Shown one piece after another: positions 10,486-18,622 of a DNA stretch of 64,000 bases. The DNA comes from Variovorax sp. OAS795 (GTDB lineage Bacteria; Pseudomonadota; Gammaproteobacteria; Burkholderiales; Burkholderiaceae_C), in the NCBI RefSeq assembly GCF_040546685.1, contig NZ_JBEPOH010000001.1:3410001-3474000 (forward strand), read 5' to 3'. Position 1 is the stretch's first letter, and the number at the start of each line of letters is the position of its first letter. Position numbers and translations under genes: made by a program. The notes beneath the pieces are model-generated. The model worked only from the letters and a program-made list of their open reading frames with translations, searched no databases and was not told the origin of the DNA.

Positions 10486-11355
10486 ATGCGCGGCGGCGTC
10501 CGGCTGACCCGGCGGCTCCTGCTGCTTGCAGGCGTCGGTGTGCTTGCTGCCCGCGCGGCGACGGCGCGCGAGGCCCCGCCGGCCCTGATGCTGGCCGAGG
10601 CCTACCGCCCGGGCATGGCCCTGGCCGACTATTGGGTCAGCGAAAAATACGACGGGGTGCGCGGCTACTGGGACGGTACGCGGCTCTGGACGCGCGGCGG
10701 CGAGCCGGTGATGGCCCCCGCGTGGTTCACGGCCAGGCTGCCGAAGCAGCCGCTCGACGGCGAGCTGTGGGCCGGACGGGGCCAGTTTGCGCTCGCGGTG
10801 GCCACGGTGCGCAGCCAGACGCCGAACGACACCGCCTGGCACAGCATGCGCTTCATGGTGTTCGACCTGCCGGGCCACGGCGGCGAATTCACAGCGCGGC
10901 TCGCGGCGCTGCGCAAGCTGCTGCCGATCACCGACGCGCCGTGGGTGGTTGCCGTGCCCCAGGAGCGCGCCACCACGCCCGCCGAGTTGCAGGCACTGCT
11001 CGACAAGACGGTGAAGATGGGCGGCGAAGGCCTGATGCTGCACCGGGGCGGCTCGCTCTATCGCGCCGAGCGCACCAGCGACCTGCTCAAGGTCAAGCTC
11101 CACGAAGACGCCGAGGCCCGGGTCGTCGGGCATGTTCCGGGCAAGGGCCGGCATGGCGGCCGCCTGGGTGCGCTGCTGGTCGAAACGCCCGAGGGCAAGC
11201 GCTTCAAGCTGGGCACCGGCCTGACCGACGCCGAGCGCGAGGATCCGCCCGCCCTCGGAAGCTGGGTGACCTACCGCTTCGACGGCACCCACCCCGGCGG
11301 CCTGCCGAGGTTCGCGCGCTTCGTGCGGGTGCGCCTCGACCTGCCCTCCTCCTGA
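10486..11355 (+). CDS. Secreted minimal ATP-dependent DNA ligase (Lig E type)
   Basis: A small ligase that seals nicks by an enzyme-adenylate intermediate. From the ATG at 10486 the 289-residue protein starts with a signal-like segment: Arg9-Arg10, a run LLLLAGVGVLAARA, and an Ala-Thr-Ala cleavage site near residue 27. The nucleotidyltransferase domain follows with motif I EKYDGVR (Lys54 is the predicted AMP-linked residue), motif IV EGLMLH and motif V LLKVKL, then a short OB domain (about 200-285). No N-terminal DNA-binding domain is present. This matches Lig E enzymes, described as periplasmic and found in some proteobacteria. A TTG start at 10420 overlapping fabI is also possible and keeps the same frame. 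Confidence 0.82.
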   Translation: MRGGVRLTRRLLLLAGVGVLAARAATAREAPPALMLAEAYRPGMALADYWVSEKYDGVRGYWDGTRLWTRGGEPVMAPAWFTARLPKQPLDGELWAGRGQFALAVATVRSQTPNDTAWHSMRFMVFDLPGHGGEFTARLAALRKLLPITDAPWVVAVPQERATTPAELQALLDKTVKMGGEGLMLHRGGSLYRAERTSDLLKVKLHEDAEARVVGHVPGKGRHGGRLGALLVETPEGKRFKLGTGLTDAEREDPPALGSWVTYRFDGTHPGGLPRFARFVRVRLDLPSS

Positions 11356-11356
11356 A

Positions 11357-11388
11357 GGGCACGGCGCGCTGGCGCGCTGCCGTGTCCG
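11357..11388. terminator. GC-rich hairpin between convergent genes
   Basis: Imperfect inverted repeat (GGCACGGCGCGC against GCGCGCTGCCGTGTCC, one bulged base) occupying the gap between the ligase and the decarboxylase stop codons. It lacks a T-run, so it is at best a weak or protein-assisted terminator. Confidence 0.4.
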
Positions 11389-13689
11389 CTACTTCTTCGG
11401 CGCGGCCACGCAATCCGCGTAGTAGCGCTTCTTGCCGGTTTCGTCGATGCGCGCCACGAGGCCGTGGATGTCGGTCTCGAACCCCGGGCACTGCAGGTTG
11501 AACTCGCGCGAGAACCGCAGGTAGTCGACGATCTTCTTGTTGAACACTTCGCCCGGGATGAGCAGCGGGATGCCCGGCGGGTAAGGCGTGATCAGGCTGG
11601 TGGTGATGCGGCCCTCGAGCTCGTCGATCTCCACGCGCTCGGTCTTGCGGTGGGCAATGTGCGCGAAGGCATCGCTCGGCTTCATGGCCGGCGTGAGATC
11701 GCTCAGGTACATCTCGGTGGTGAGCCGCGCCACGTCGTAGCGCGCATACAGCTGGTGGATGTGCTGGCACAGGTCGCGCAGGCCGAGGCGCTCGTAGCCG
11801 GGGTGCTGCTGGCAGAACTCGGGCAGGATGCGCCACATCGGCTGGTTGCGCGCGTAGTCGTCCTTGAACTGCTGCAGCGCCGTGAGCAGCGTGTTCCAGC
11901 GGCCCTTGGTGATGCCGATGGTGAACATGATGAAGAAGCTGTACAGGCCGGTCTTCTCCACGATCACGCCGTGCTCGGCGAGGAACTTGGTCACCACGCT
12001 GGCGGGAATGCCGGTTTCGGCGAAGTTGCCTTCCAGGTCGAGGCCGGGCGTGACGATCGTCGACTTGATCGGGTCGAGCATGTTGAAGCCGTCGGCCAGC
12101 TCGCCGAAGCCGTGCCAGTTGCGCGGCGACTTCTTGCTCCTGCGCTTGCCGTTCTTCTCGCCCGTCATGATCCAGTCTTCGGCCCGGCCGATGCCTTCGT
12201 CGACGAGCTTCTCGGGGCCCCAGACCTTGAACCACCACTCGTCCTTGCCGAACTCGTCCTCGACCTTGCGCATGGCGCGGCGGAAGTCCAGCGCTTCGAG
12301 AATGCTCTCCTCCACCAGCGCCGTGCCGCCGGGCGGCTCCATCATGGCGGCCGCCACGTCGCAGCTCGCGATGATCGCGTACTGCGGGCTCGTTGACGAG
12401 TGCATCAGGTAGGCCTCGTTGAACAGGTCGCGGTCGAGCGCGCGATTCTGCGAGTCCTGCACCAGCACGTGGCTGGCCTGGCTGATGCCGGCCAGGAGCT
12501 TGTGGGTCGACTGGGTCGCGAACACCAGCGACTCCTTGGGCCGCACGCGCCGCTTGCCCATGGCGTGATAGGCGCCGTAGAACGGATGGAAGGCCGCGTG
12601 CGGCAGCCACGCTTCGTCGAAGTGCAGCGTGTCGACGTAGCCGTCGAGCATGTTCTTGATGGTCTCGGTGTTGTAGATCACGCCGTCGTAGGTCGACTGC
12701 GTGAGCGTCATCACGCGCGGCTTGACCTTGTCGTGGTCCACGTCGGCCAGCAGCGGGTTGGCCTTGATCTTGGCCTTGATGGCGCTCTGCTCGAACTCGC
12801 TCTTGGGAATCGGGCCGATGATGCCGAAGTGGTTGCGCGTGGGCTTCATGAACACCGGGATCGCGCCGGTCATGATGATCGCGTGCAGGATCGACTTGTG
12901 GCAGTTGCGGTCGACCACCACCACATCGTCGGGCGCCACGGTGTGGTGCCACACCATCTTGTTGCTGGTGCTGGTGCCGTTGGTCACGAAGAAGCAATGG
13001 TCGGCGTTGAAGATGCGCGCCGCATTGCGCTCGCTGGCTGCCACGGGGCCGGTGTGGTCCAGCAGCTGGCCGAGTTCTTCCACGGCGTTGCAGACGTCGG
13101 CGCGCAGCATGTTCTCGCCGAAGAACTGGTGGAACATCTGGCCCACCGGGCTCTTGAGGAACGCGACCCCGCCCGAGTGGCCCGGACAGTGCCACGAATA
13201 CGAACCGTCTTCGGCGTAGTCGATCAGCGCCTTGAAGAACGGCGGCTGCACGCCCTCCAGGTAGCTCTTGGCTTCGCGGATGATGTGGCGCGCCACGAAC
13301 TCGGGCGTGTCCTCGAACATGTGGATGAAGCCGTGGAGCTCCCGCAGGATGTCGTTCGGGATGTGGCGCGAGGTCTTGGTTTCGCCGTAGATGTAGATCG
13401 GCACGTCGGCGTTCTTGCGGCGCACTTCACCGATGAAGCTGCGCAGGCTCAGCACGGCGGGGTCCAGGTCGGGGCCGACCGTGAACTCCTCGTCGTCGAT
13501 CGACAGGATGAACGCGCTGGCGCGGCTTTGCTGCTGCGCGAACTGGCTCAGGTCCCCATAGCTCGTGACGCCCAGCACCTCGAAGCCCTCGCTTTCGAAG
13601 GCCTGCGCAAGCGCGCGAATGCCGAGGCCCGAGGTGTTTTCGGAGCGGAAGTCCTCGTCGATGATGACGATGGGGAAGCGAAATTTCAT
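11389..13689 (-). CDS. PLP-dependent arginine/lysine/ornithine decarboxylase (fold III/group III)
   Basis: A 766-residue basic amino acid decarboxylase of the AdiA/LdcI/SpeC family, which releases CO2 and a polyamine precursor. Residues 1-135 form the receiver-like wing domain (IVIIDEDFRSENTSGLG). The PLP domain follows with HCPGHSGGVAF, TNGTSTSNKMV and STHKLLAG, where Lys397 is the predicted Schiff-base lysine. The C-terminal domain contains YPPGIPLLIPGE. Length is close to AdiA (755). The STHK context favours arginine or lysine over ornithine as substrate, but this cannot be settled by eye. No antiporter gene is adjacent, so a biosynthetic role is at least as likely as acid resistance. Starts beyond 13689 stay open but lack family similarity. 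Confidence 0.9.
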   Translation of the reverse strand: MKFRFPIVIIDEDFRSENTSGLGIRALAQAFESEGFEVLGVTSYGDLSQFAQQQSRASAFILSIDDEEFTVGPDLDPAVLSLRSFIGEVRRKNADVPIYIYGETKTSRHIPNDILRELHGFIHMFEDTPEFVARHIIREAKSYLEGVQPPFFKALIDYAEDGSYSWHCPGHSGGVAFLKSPVGQMFHQFFGENMLRADVCNAVEELGQLLDHTGPVAASERNAARIFNADHCFFVTNGTSTSNKMVWHHTVAPDDVVVVDRNCHKSILHAIIMTGAIPVFMKPTRNHFGIIGPIPKSEFEQSAIKAKIKANPLLADVDHDKVKPRVMTLTQSTYDGVIYNTETIKNMLDGYVDTLHFDEAWLPHAAFHPFYGAYHAMGKRRVRPKESLVFATQSTHKLLAGISQASHVLVQDSQNRALDRDLFNEAYLMHSSTSPQYAIIASCDVAAAMMEPPGGTALVEESILEALDFRRAMRKVEDEFGKDEWWFKVWGPEKLVDEGIGRAEDWIMTGEKNGKRRSKKSPRNWHGFGELADGFNMLDPIKSTIVTPGLDLEGNFAETGIPASVVTKFLAEHGVIVEKTGLYSFFIMFTIGITKGRWNTLLTALQQFKDDYARNQPMWRILPEFCQQHPGYERLGLRDLCQHIHQLYARYDVARLTTEMYLSDLTPAMKPSDAFAHIAHRKTERVEIDELEGRITTSLITPYPPGIPLLIPGEVFNKKIVDYLRFSREFNLQCPGFETDIHGLVARIDETGKKRYYADCVAAPKK

Positions 13690-13797
13690 GAGCAGGGCTC
13701 CGGACAGGCAATAAGGCGCGAAGTGTACGGAATCCGGATGAAGGATTGCGTGAGCTTTTGACTCAGAATGTCGGGCGTCCATCAAAGAGGAGAAGAC

Positions 13798-14223
13798 ATG
13801 GCGAATTCCACCATCTGGTGGCTGATAGCGGGGGCGGCCATCGTGCTCGAACTGCTCTCGGGTACGGTTTACCTGCTGCTGCTGGCCATTGGCTTCGCGG
13901 CCGCTGCCGTGGCGGCGCACCTGGGTGCGGGCACGGTCGTGCAACTGGTGGTGGCGGCCGTGGTGGGCGTGGGTGCGGTGCTGGCCTGGTATGTGGTGCA
14001 CGGGCGGCGTCCGCCCCAGCCGCCCACCGGCTCGAATCGCGACCTGAACCTGGACATCGGCGAGATCATCCACATCGAGGCCTGGAACCCCGACGGCACG
14101 GCCACCGTGCGCTACCGGGGTGCCCAGTGGACCGTGGTGCCGCGCGCCGGCCACGCCCCCGCCGCCGGCGAGCACCGCGTGGTCGAGGTCGTCGGCAGCC
14201 GCCTGGTGGTCGAAAAAACCTAA
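13798..14223 (+). CDS. NfeD-like membrane protein
   Basis: A 141-residue protein starting MANSTIWWLIAGAAIVLELL. It has two or three hydrophobic segments (about 5-75) followed by a soluble OB-fold domain with NLDIGEIIHIEAWNPDGTA and GAQWTVVPR. This is the short NfeD form. NfeD proteins are encoded next to SPFH proteins and act with them at the inner membrane, possibly in membrane quality control. AAAGAGGAGAA provides a good ribosome binding site just before the ATG at 13798. The stop lies 23 bases before the SPFH gene, which supports an operon. Confidence 0.88.
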   Translation: MANSTIWWLIAGAAIVLELLSGTVYLLLLAIGFAAAAVAAHLGAGTVVQLVVAAVVGVGAVLAWYVVHGRRPPQPPTGSNRDLNLDIGEIIHIEAWNPDGTATVRYRGAQWTVVPRAGHAPAAGEHRVVEVVGSRLVVEKT

Positions 14224-14246
14224 TCGGAATTCAAGAGGAAAACATC

Positions 14247-15176
14247 ATGGAATATTCAGTTCCCATCATCATCCTGGTCATTGCGGTGATCGTCATCAGC
14301 CAGTCGGTCAAGTTTGTTCCCCAGCAGAACGCCTGGGTGCGCGAGCGCCTCGGCAAGTACCACAGCACGATGACGCCCGGGCCCAATTTCCTGATCCCGT
14401 TCATCGACAAGGTTGCCTACAAGCACAGCCTGAAGGAAATCCCGCTCGACGTGCCGAGCCAGATCTGCATCACGCGGGACAACACCCAGCTGCAGGTCGA
14501 TGGCATCCTGTACTTCCAGGTGACCGATCCGATGCGTGCGAGCTATGGCTCGTCGAACTACATCGTGGCCGTGACCCAGCTGGCGCAAACCTCGCTGCGC
14601 AGCGTGATCGGCAAGCTCGAACTCGACAAGACCTTCGAGGAGCGCGACGTCATCAATGCGCAGGTGGTTGCGGCCATCGACGAGGCGGCGCTCAACTGGG
14701 GCGTGAAGGTGCTGCGCTACGAAATCAAGGACCTGACGCCGCCGAAGGAAATCCTGCTGGCCATGCAAGCCCAGATCACGGCCGAACGCGGCAAGCGCGC
14801 GCTCATTGCAGCGTCGGAAGGCCGGCGCCAGGAACAGATCAACATCGCCACCGGCGAGCGCGAAGCTTTCATTGCCCGCTCCGAAGGCGAGAAGCAGGCC
14901 CAGATCAACAATGCCCAGGGCGAGGCGGCCGCCATCACGGCCGTGGCCACCGCCACGGCCGACGCCATCGAGCGCGTGGCAGCAGCCATCCGCCAGCCCG
15001 GCGGCGAACAGGCTGTGCAGCTCAAGGTGGCCGAGCGTGCGGTCGATGCCTACGGCAAGGTCGCGGCCGATTCCAAGACCACGCTGATCGTGCCCAGCAA
15101 CATGAGCGAAACCGCCGCGCTCATCGCCTCGGCCATGCGCATGGTTCAGGCGGGCAAGCCCTCGAATCCGGCCTGA
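14247..15176 (+). CDS. SPFH/band 7 (stomatin-like, QmcA type) membrane protein
   Basis: A 309-residue protein with one N-terminal membrane helix (IIILVIAVIVISQSV) and a cytoplasmic or periplasmic SPFH domain: FVPQQNAWVRERLGKYH, GPNFLIPFIDKVAY, DNTQLQVDGILYFQV. A long Ala/Glu-rich coiled coil follows (about 190-270), with repeats of the type QINIATGEREAFIARSEGEK. SPFH proteins oligomerise into rings or cages in the inner membrane and often shield or regulate proteases such as FtsH. Paired with the NfeD gene just upstream. An AAGAGGAAAAC ribosome binding site precedes the ATG. Confidence 0.93.
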   Translation: MEYSVPIIILVIAVIVISQSVKFVPQQNAWVRERLGKYHSTMTPGPNFLIPFIDKVAYKHSLKEIPLDVPSQICITRDNTQLQVDGILYFQVTDPMRASYGSSNYIVAVTQLAQTSLRSVIGKLELDKTFEERDVINAQVVAAIDEAALNWGVKVLRYEIKDLTPPKEILLAMQAQITAERGKRALIAASEGRRQEQINIATGEREAFIARSEGEKQAQINNAQGEAAAITAVATATADAIERVAAAIRQPGGEQAVQLKVAERAVDAYGKVAADSKTTLIVPSNMSETAALIASAMRMVQAGKPSNPA

Positions 15177-15184
15177 GCGACTGC

Positions 15185-15190
15185 TACAAT
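15185..15190 (+). promoter_or_regulatory. Candidate -10 box for tRNA-Ser
   Basis: TACAAT, ten bases before the first base of the mature tRNA and nine bases after the SPFH stop. No convincing -35 is visible at 16-18 bases spacing. Confidence 0.5.
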
Positions 15191-15200
15191 CGAGGGCTCA

Positions 15201-15291
15201 GGAGCGGTGGATGAGCGGTTTAAGTCGCACGCCTGGAAAGCGTGTGAGGGTTAATAGCCCTCCGCGGGTTCGAATCCCGCCTGCTCCGCCA
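15201..15291 (+). tRNA. tRNA-Ser (anticodon GGA)
   Basis: 91 bases including encoded CCA. Acceptor stem GGAGCGG pairs with CTGCTCC (one G-T pair). The anticodon stem CACGC/GCGTG closes the loop CTGGAAA, giving anticodon GGA, which reads UCC and UCU. A long variable arm (TGAGGG...CCCTC) is the class II feature expected for serine tRNA, and the T arm is CGGGTTCGAATCCCG. Discriminator base is G, as in bacterial tRNA-Ser. Confidence 0.97.
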
Positions 15292-15300
15292 GAGAATTGA

Positions 15301-15324
15301 ATGTTCGCAACCGTTCGCGAACAT
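15301..15324. repeat. Inverted repeat just after tRNA-Ser
   Basis: Arms ATGTTCGC and GCGAACAT are perfect over 8 bases around an 8-base centre; the right half also contains the perfect palindrome GTTCGCGAAC (15313-15322). It has no T-run, so it is not an intrinsic terminator by itself. It may be an RNA-processing structure or a DNA-binding site. Confidence 0.55.
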
Positions 15325-15336
15325 GAGAGTCAGAAG

Positions 15337-15373
15337 AAAAGCCCAGTTTGCCTTCCAGCATCCTGGGCTTTTT
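15337..15373 (+). terminator. Intrinsic terminator for tRNA-Ser
   Basis: Stem AAAAGCCCAG/CTGGGCTTTT with a loop of about 16 bases followed by T residues, 46 bases past the tRNA CCA end. Confidence 0.75.
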
Positions 15374-15476
15374 GCTGCCTCGTTGCGCACTGGCAACGCG
15401 CGCCGGGCTGCCCCGCCGGCCTCAACTGGCGGTACGATCCAAAGTCTTACTTTTCACGCCTGCTAAAGGAGCCCGG

Positions 15477-15833
15477 ATGGCCGGACAACCACAACCCTCG
15501 CCGCGCGGCGGCACGTCGCTCGAACAGACATTGGAAAAGACCGAAGCGGTCGCGGCCGATGTGCAGCGGGCTTCGGACAACCTGGCGGTCGTGAACACGG
15601 TGCTCGAACAGGAGCTGCCCGAAGAAATCCAGGTTGGCGAAGTGGCCCAGGCCATCGAGCACACCAACCAGCTCGAAGAGAAGCTGGCCAAGTCGGCCGA
15701 AACACTGGCCGAGGTGAATGCCGCCTTGAGCGAGGAGATCGAGAAGCGGCTCGAGATCACGGCCCAGCGCGACGAGAGCCAGGCGCAGGCCGAGGAACTC
15801 AAGGCAAGAATCCGCTCTGGCGCGACGGATTGA
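15477..15833 (+). CDS. Small coiled-coil protein of unknown function
   Basis: I do not recognise a named family. The 118-residue product starts MAGQPQPSPRGGTSLEQTLE. After a short Pro/Gly-rich head, almost all of it is acidic, heptad-like helix rich in Glu, Ala, Leu and Gln (about 16-115), so a coiled coil is predicted; there is no signal peptide or membrane helix. The ATG at 15477 is preceded by AAAGGAG at good spacing; the frame is open upstream to 15348 but the extension has no such signal and overlaps the terminator region. It precedes an orphan receiver-domain gene by 108 bases, and a functional link is possible but not shown. Confidence 0.75.
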   Translation: MAGQPQPSPRGGTSLEQTLEKTEAVAADVQRASDNLAVVNTVLEQELPEEIQVGEVAQAIEHTNQLEEKLAKSAETLAEVNAALSEEIEKRLEITAQRDESQAQAEELKARIRSGATD

Positions 15834-15941
15834 ACGTCGCGCGCGGGCATTGACAGCGAACGGTTCGCTCCGTATCCCTTCTCCTACGCTGCTGACTCAT
15901 CCGGCACGCTACGCTATTGGTTCTCAAAGCGAAACCACGGC

Positions 15942-16334
15942 ATGGCCCTCATCACGTTCCTCGTCGAGGACAACAAGACCATCAGGGACAACCTGGTACC
16001 GGCGCTCGAAGACCTGGTCAACGGCCAGGTCGTCGGCTTTGCCGAAACCGAGTCCGATGCGCTCGCCTGGCTCGCCGCCCATCCCCGCGACTGGCAACTG
16101 CTGATCGTCGATCTTTTCCTGAAGGAAGGCTCCGGCCTTGGCGTGCTCTCGGGCTGCAAGTCGCGCGGCCCGGGCCAGCGCGTGGTGGTGCTGAGCAACT
16201 ACGTGACAGCCGACATCCGCGCGCGCTGCGAGGCCCTGGGCGCCGACGCAGTGTTCGACAAGTCGCGCGACCTCGACGCCTTCATCGAATATTGCAACAC
16301 CGACCGGCCTTCGGGCTTTGCCGGGCTGAACTGA
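15942..16334 (+). CDS. Stand-alone response regulator receiver protein
   Basis: A 130-residue single-domain receiver (CheY-like). The acidic pocket is Glu9-Asp10, the phospho-acceptor is Asp57 in LLIVDLFLKEGSG, the switch residue is Ser85 in VVLSNY and the conserved lysine is Lys107 in FDKSRD. There is no output domain, so it would act by protein contact, or within a phosphorelay, or be read by a partner encoded elsewhere. No histidine kinase gene is nearby. The coiled-coil protein gene upstream is the only same-strand neighbour. The ATG at 15942 gives MALITFLVEDN, the expected first beta strand. Confidence 0.88.
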   Translation: MALITFLVEDNKTIRDNLVPALEDLVNGQVVGFAETESDALAWLAAHPRDWQLLIVDLFLKEGSGLGVLSGCKSRGPGQRVVVLSNYVTADIRARCEALGADAVFDKSRDLDAFIEYCNTDRPSGFAGLN

Positions 16335-16353
16335 GGCCATCGCCGGCAGGCAA

Positions 16354-16380
16354 TAAAAAAGGGCCCGAAGGCCCTTTTTG
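16354..16380. terminator. Bidirectional intrinsic terminator
   Basis: AAAAAAGGGCC and GGCCCTTTTT form a 10-base stem with a short CGAA loop, flanked by A on one side and T on the other. It lies between the convergent receiver gene and amino acid binding protein gene and can serve both. Confidence 0.88.
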
Positions 16381-16422
16381 TTTCTAGCGCCCGGAGGCGC
16401 GCAGTCGCGTCGGGGAAACCGA

Positions 16423-17628
16423 TCAGCGAACCACGGCGATCTGCGTACGCACGCCACCCTTGTAGGTGAAGAGCGTCAGTGCGCCGTTCTTGATGTCGCC
16501 CTTTTCGTCGAAGGCGATCGGGCCGGTCACGCCCTTGTATTGCACCTTGCCGACTTCCGGCAGGTACTTTTCAGGGTCGGACGAACCGGCCTTGACCATG
16601 GCTTCGGCCAGCACGTTCACGGCGTCGTAGACGTACGGTGCATAGATCTGCACTTCGACGCCGTTCTTGGCCTTGAACTTGGCCTTGAAGTCTTCCAGCG
16701 GCTGCTTGAAGTCGCCGTCCACACCGCCGGCTTCGGCGCAAACCACCATCTCTTCGCCGATGGCATCGCCAGCGAGCTTGGGCAGTTCGCTGGTGCACAG
16801 GCCGTCGCCGCCCATGAACTTGACGTTCAGGCCGAGTTGCTTGACCTGCTTGAGCATCGGGCCGCCCACGGCGTCCATGCCGCCGAAGAACAGCACGTCG
16901 GGCTTGGTGGCCTTGAGCTTGGTCAGGATGGCGTTGAAGTCGGTCGACTTGTCGGTGGTGAACTCGTGGCCGACGATGGTCGCGCCAGCAGCCTTGGCCG
17001 CCTTTTCAAATTCTTCGGCAACGCCCTGGCCATAGGCCGTGCGGTCGTCGATCACGGCGATGTTCTTGCCCTTGAGGGTTTCGACCGCGTACTTGCCGAG
17101 CGTGCCGCCGAGCTGCGTGTCGTCAGCCACCACGCGGAACGTGGTCTTGAAACCCTGGCGCGTGTACTTGGGGTTGGTTGCCGACGGCGAGATCTGCGGA
17201 ATGCCAGCGTCGCTGTAGAGCTTGGAAGCGGGAATGGTGGTGCCCGAATTCAGGTGGCCCACGATGCCGTTGACCTTGCTGTCGACCAGCTTCTGGGCCA
17301 CGGCCGTGCCTTGCTTCGGATCGCCGGCGTCGTCTTCTGCGAGCAGTTCGAACTTGGCAACCTTGTCGCCGATCTTGAGGCCCTTGGCGTTCAGGTCTTC
17401 GATGGCCATCTTGGCGCCGAACTCGTTGTCCTTGCCAAGGTGGGCAATGGCGCCGCTGGTGGGACCGACGTGGCCGATCTTCACGATCAGGGCGTCAGCC
17501 GGAGGCGCTGCAGGTGCGGGGGCCGCTGCCGTGGGCGCCGGGGCGGCCGGAGCAGCAGCTTCTTCCTTCTTGCCGCAAGCCACAAGCGTGAGAGCAGCCA
17601 GTGCGACCGCAGTCCATTTCAATTGCAT
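16423..17628 (-). CDS. Branched-chain amino acid type ABC transporter substrate-binding lipoprotein
   Basis: A 401-residue periplasmic binding protein of the LivJ/LivK type. The start at 17628 (GGAGG nine bases ahead) gives MQLKWTAVALAALTLVACGK, a lipoprotein signal with lipobox LVAC, so the mature protein should be lipid-anchored through Cys18. An Ala/Pro-rich linker (about 25-42) precedes the binding domain, which opens with VKIGHVGPTSGAIAHLGKDN and contains INGIVGHLNSG and SATNPKYTRQGF. The permease and ATPase genes are not adjacent, so this is an orphan binding protein or a highly expressed component of a system elsewhere. The ligand is probably a branched-chain or related amino acid, but this is inferred only from family. 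Confidence 0.92.
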   Translation of the reverse strand: MQLKWTAVALAALTLVACGKKEEAAAPAAPAPTAAAPAPAAPPADALIVKIGHVGPTSGAIAHLGKDNEFGAKMAIEDLNAKGLKIGDKVAKFELLAEDDAGDPKQGTAVAQKLVDSKVNGIVGHLNSGTTIPASKLYSDAGIPQISPSATNPKYTRQGFKTTFRVVADDTQLGGTLGKYAVETLKGKNIAVIDDRTAYGQGVAEEFEKAAKAAGATIVGHEFTTDKSTDFNAILTKLKATKPDVLFFGGMDAVGGPMLKQVKQLGLNVKFMGGDGLCTSELPKLAGDAIGEEMVVCAEAGGVDGDFKQPLEDFKAKFKAKNGVEVQIYAPYVYDAVNVLAEAMVKAGSSDPEKYLPEVGKVQYKGVTGPIAFDEKGDIKNGALTLFTYKGGVRTQIAVVR

Positions 17629-17762
17629 GAGAACCTCCAGAACATTGATGAATAAAGCAAAAACCGGTCGTTCGATCCGGGCGCGCAGACCTCGCAAGTT
17701 CCGCGCCGCAGACCAGCGGCACCCTCCCGCCTACCGACCTGGCGCGCAGTTTAGCTGAAGCT

Positions 17763-18179
17763 CTATGCGCCGGAAGTTGGCACAGACCCTGTGTTTTCGG
17801 AGAGCTCGGCGGCCATTGCCTCGATCACCAAGGCATGCAATACGGCCTCGATTTCCTGGCGCAACCGGGGCACCATCGCATCGAGTTGCTGCTGCACGGC
17901 CGCGGAGACCGTGTCGCTCAAGCGCTCTTCCAGCGAGAGGTCGACACGCTGCAGCACGCGGTGCAGAAGCTGCTCTTCGAGGCGGACGATCTCGGCATCG
18001 GAGCGCTGCTCGGCCGGGGGCAGCGCAACGGCTTCGGCCAGGTCGACCGGCGGCGGCGGCGCGGCGGCCGGAGGGCTCGCCGGCTCGGCCGCGCCGGCCT
18101 GGGCAGCCTCTGCGGGCAGGTCGAGCACCGTGGTCAATGTGGGAACGAACCGGGGCGGTGTACGCAGCGTGCTGGCCAT
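17763..18179 (-). CDS. Protein of unknown function coupled to holC
   Basis: I do not recognise this 138-residue protein with certainty. The N-terminal part (1-65) is rich in Pro and Ala and probably disordered; it includes RFVPTLTTVLDLP. The C-terminal part (66-130) is predicted helical, with EIVRLEEQLLHRVLQRVDLSLEE-type charged heptads. No signal peptide. Its ATG overlaps the holC stop (TGATG) and an AAGGAG precedes it, so it is translated with holC. The short helical C-terminus might mediate dimerisation, but no function can be assigned. Confidence 0.75.
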   Translation of the reverse strand: MASTLRTPPRFVPTLTTVLDLPAEAAQAGAAEPASPPAAAPPPPVDLAEAVALPPAEQRSDAEIVRLEEQLLHRVLQRVDLSLEERLSDTVSAAVQQQLDAMVPRLRQEIEAVLHALVIEAMAAELSENTGSVPTSGA

Positions 18180-18622
18180 CAGGAAGCGCTCCTTGCAAAG
18201 TCGTGCGGCTGGATGGTGTAGCCCCGGTCCGCATAGTGCCGCCACCGCGAGCGGCCGATCTGCCGGTCTTCCGGGTCGTCGCTCACGATGTCGATCAGGC
18301 GCTCGAAGCGCTCGAATCCCGCGGGGACCTCGGCCCCCAGGTTCACGAGCATTTCGCGGTGCGGCAGCGATGCCGCGTCGCCGCTGCCGGCTGCAAGAAC
18401 CACCGGCGAGCGCGCGACCACGTGGGCTGGCGCATCGGCGTGGCAATGGGCGATGAAGTCCGAAGGCGACAGCTGCCAGAGCGCGGCATCCATTGCCTGG
18501 AGCATCTGCGCCTCGCCCACCACGACCACCTGGAGGCCGCGCGCGTTCACGGCCTTGCGAACCAGCCGGCAGGCGTAGTTCAGCTTGTCCGGCGCATTGA
18601 AATGAAAGCCGATTTCGGTCAC
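18179..18622 (-). CDS. holC: DNA polymerase III subunit chi
   Basis: The chi subunit links the clamp loader of DNA polymerase III to single-strand binding protein. The 147-residue product starts with GTG as MTEIGFHFNAPDKLNYACRL, the beginning typical of HolC, and contains LWQLSPSDFIAHC and a C-terminal RWRHYADRGYTIQPHDF. It overlaps the end of pepA by four bases (GTGA), the common pepA-holC arrangement in proteobacteria, and its stop overlaps the start of the unknown gene at 18179. Confidence 0.92.
   Translation of the reverse strand: MTEIGFHFNAPDKLNYACRLVRKAVNARGLQVVVVGEAQMLQAMDAALWQLSPSDFIAHCHADAPAHVVARSPVVLAAGSGDAASLPHREMLVNLGAEVPAGFERFERLIDIVSDDPEDRQIGRSRWRHYADRGYTIQPHDFARSAS

Noticed and set aside
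11357..11388. Strong intrinsic terminator between ligase and decarboxylase
   Set aside because: The hairpin is imperfect and lacks a T-run; kept only as a low-confidence feature.
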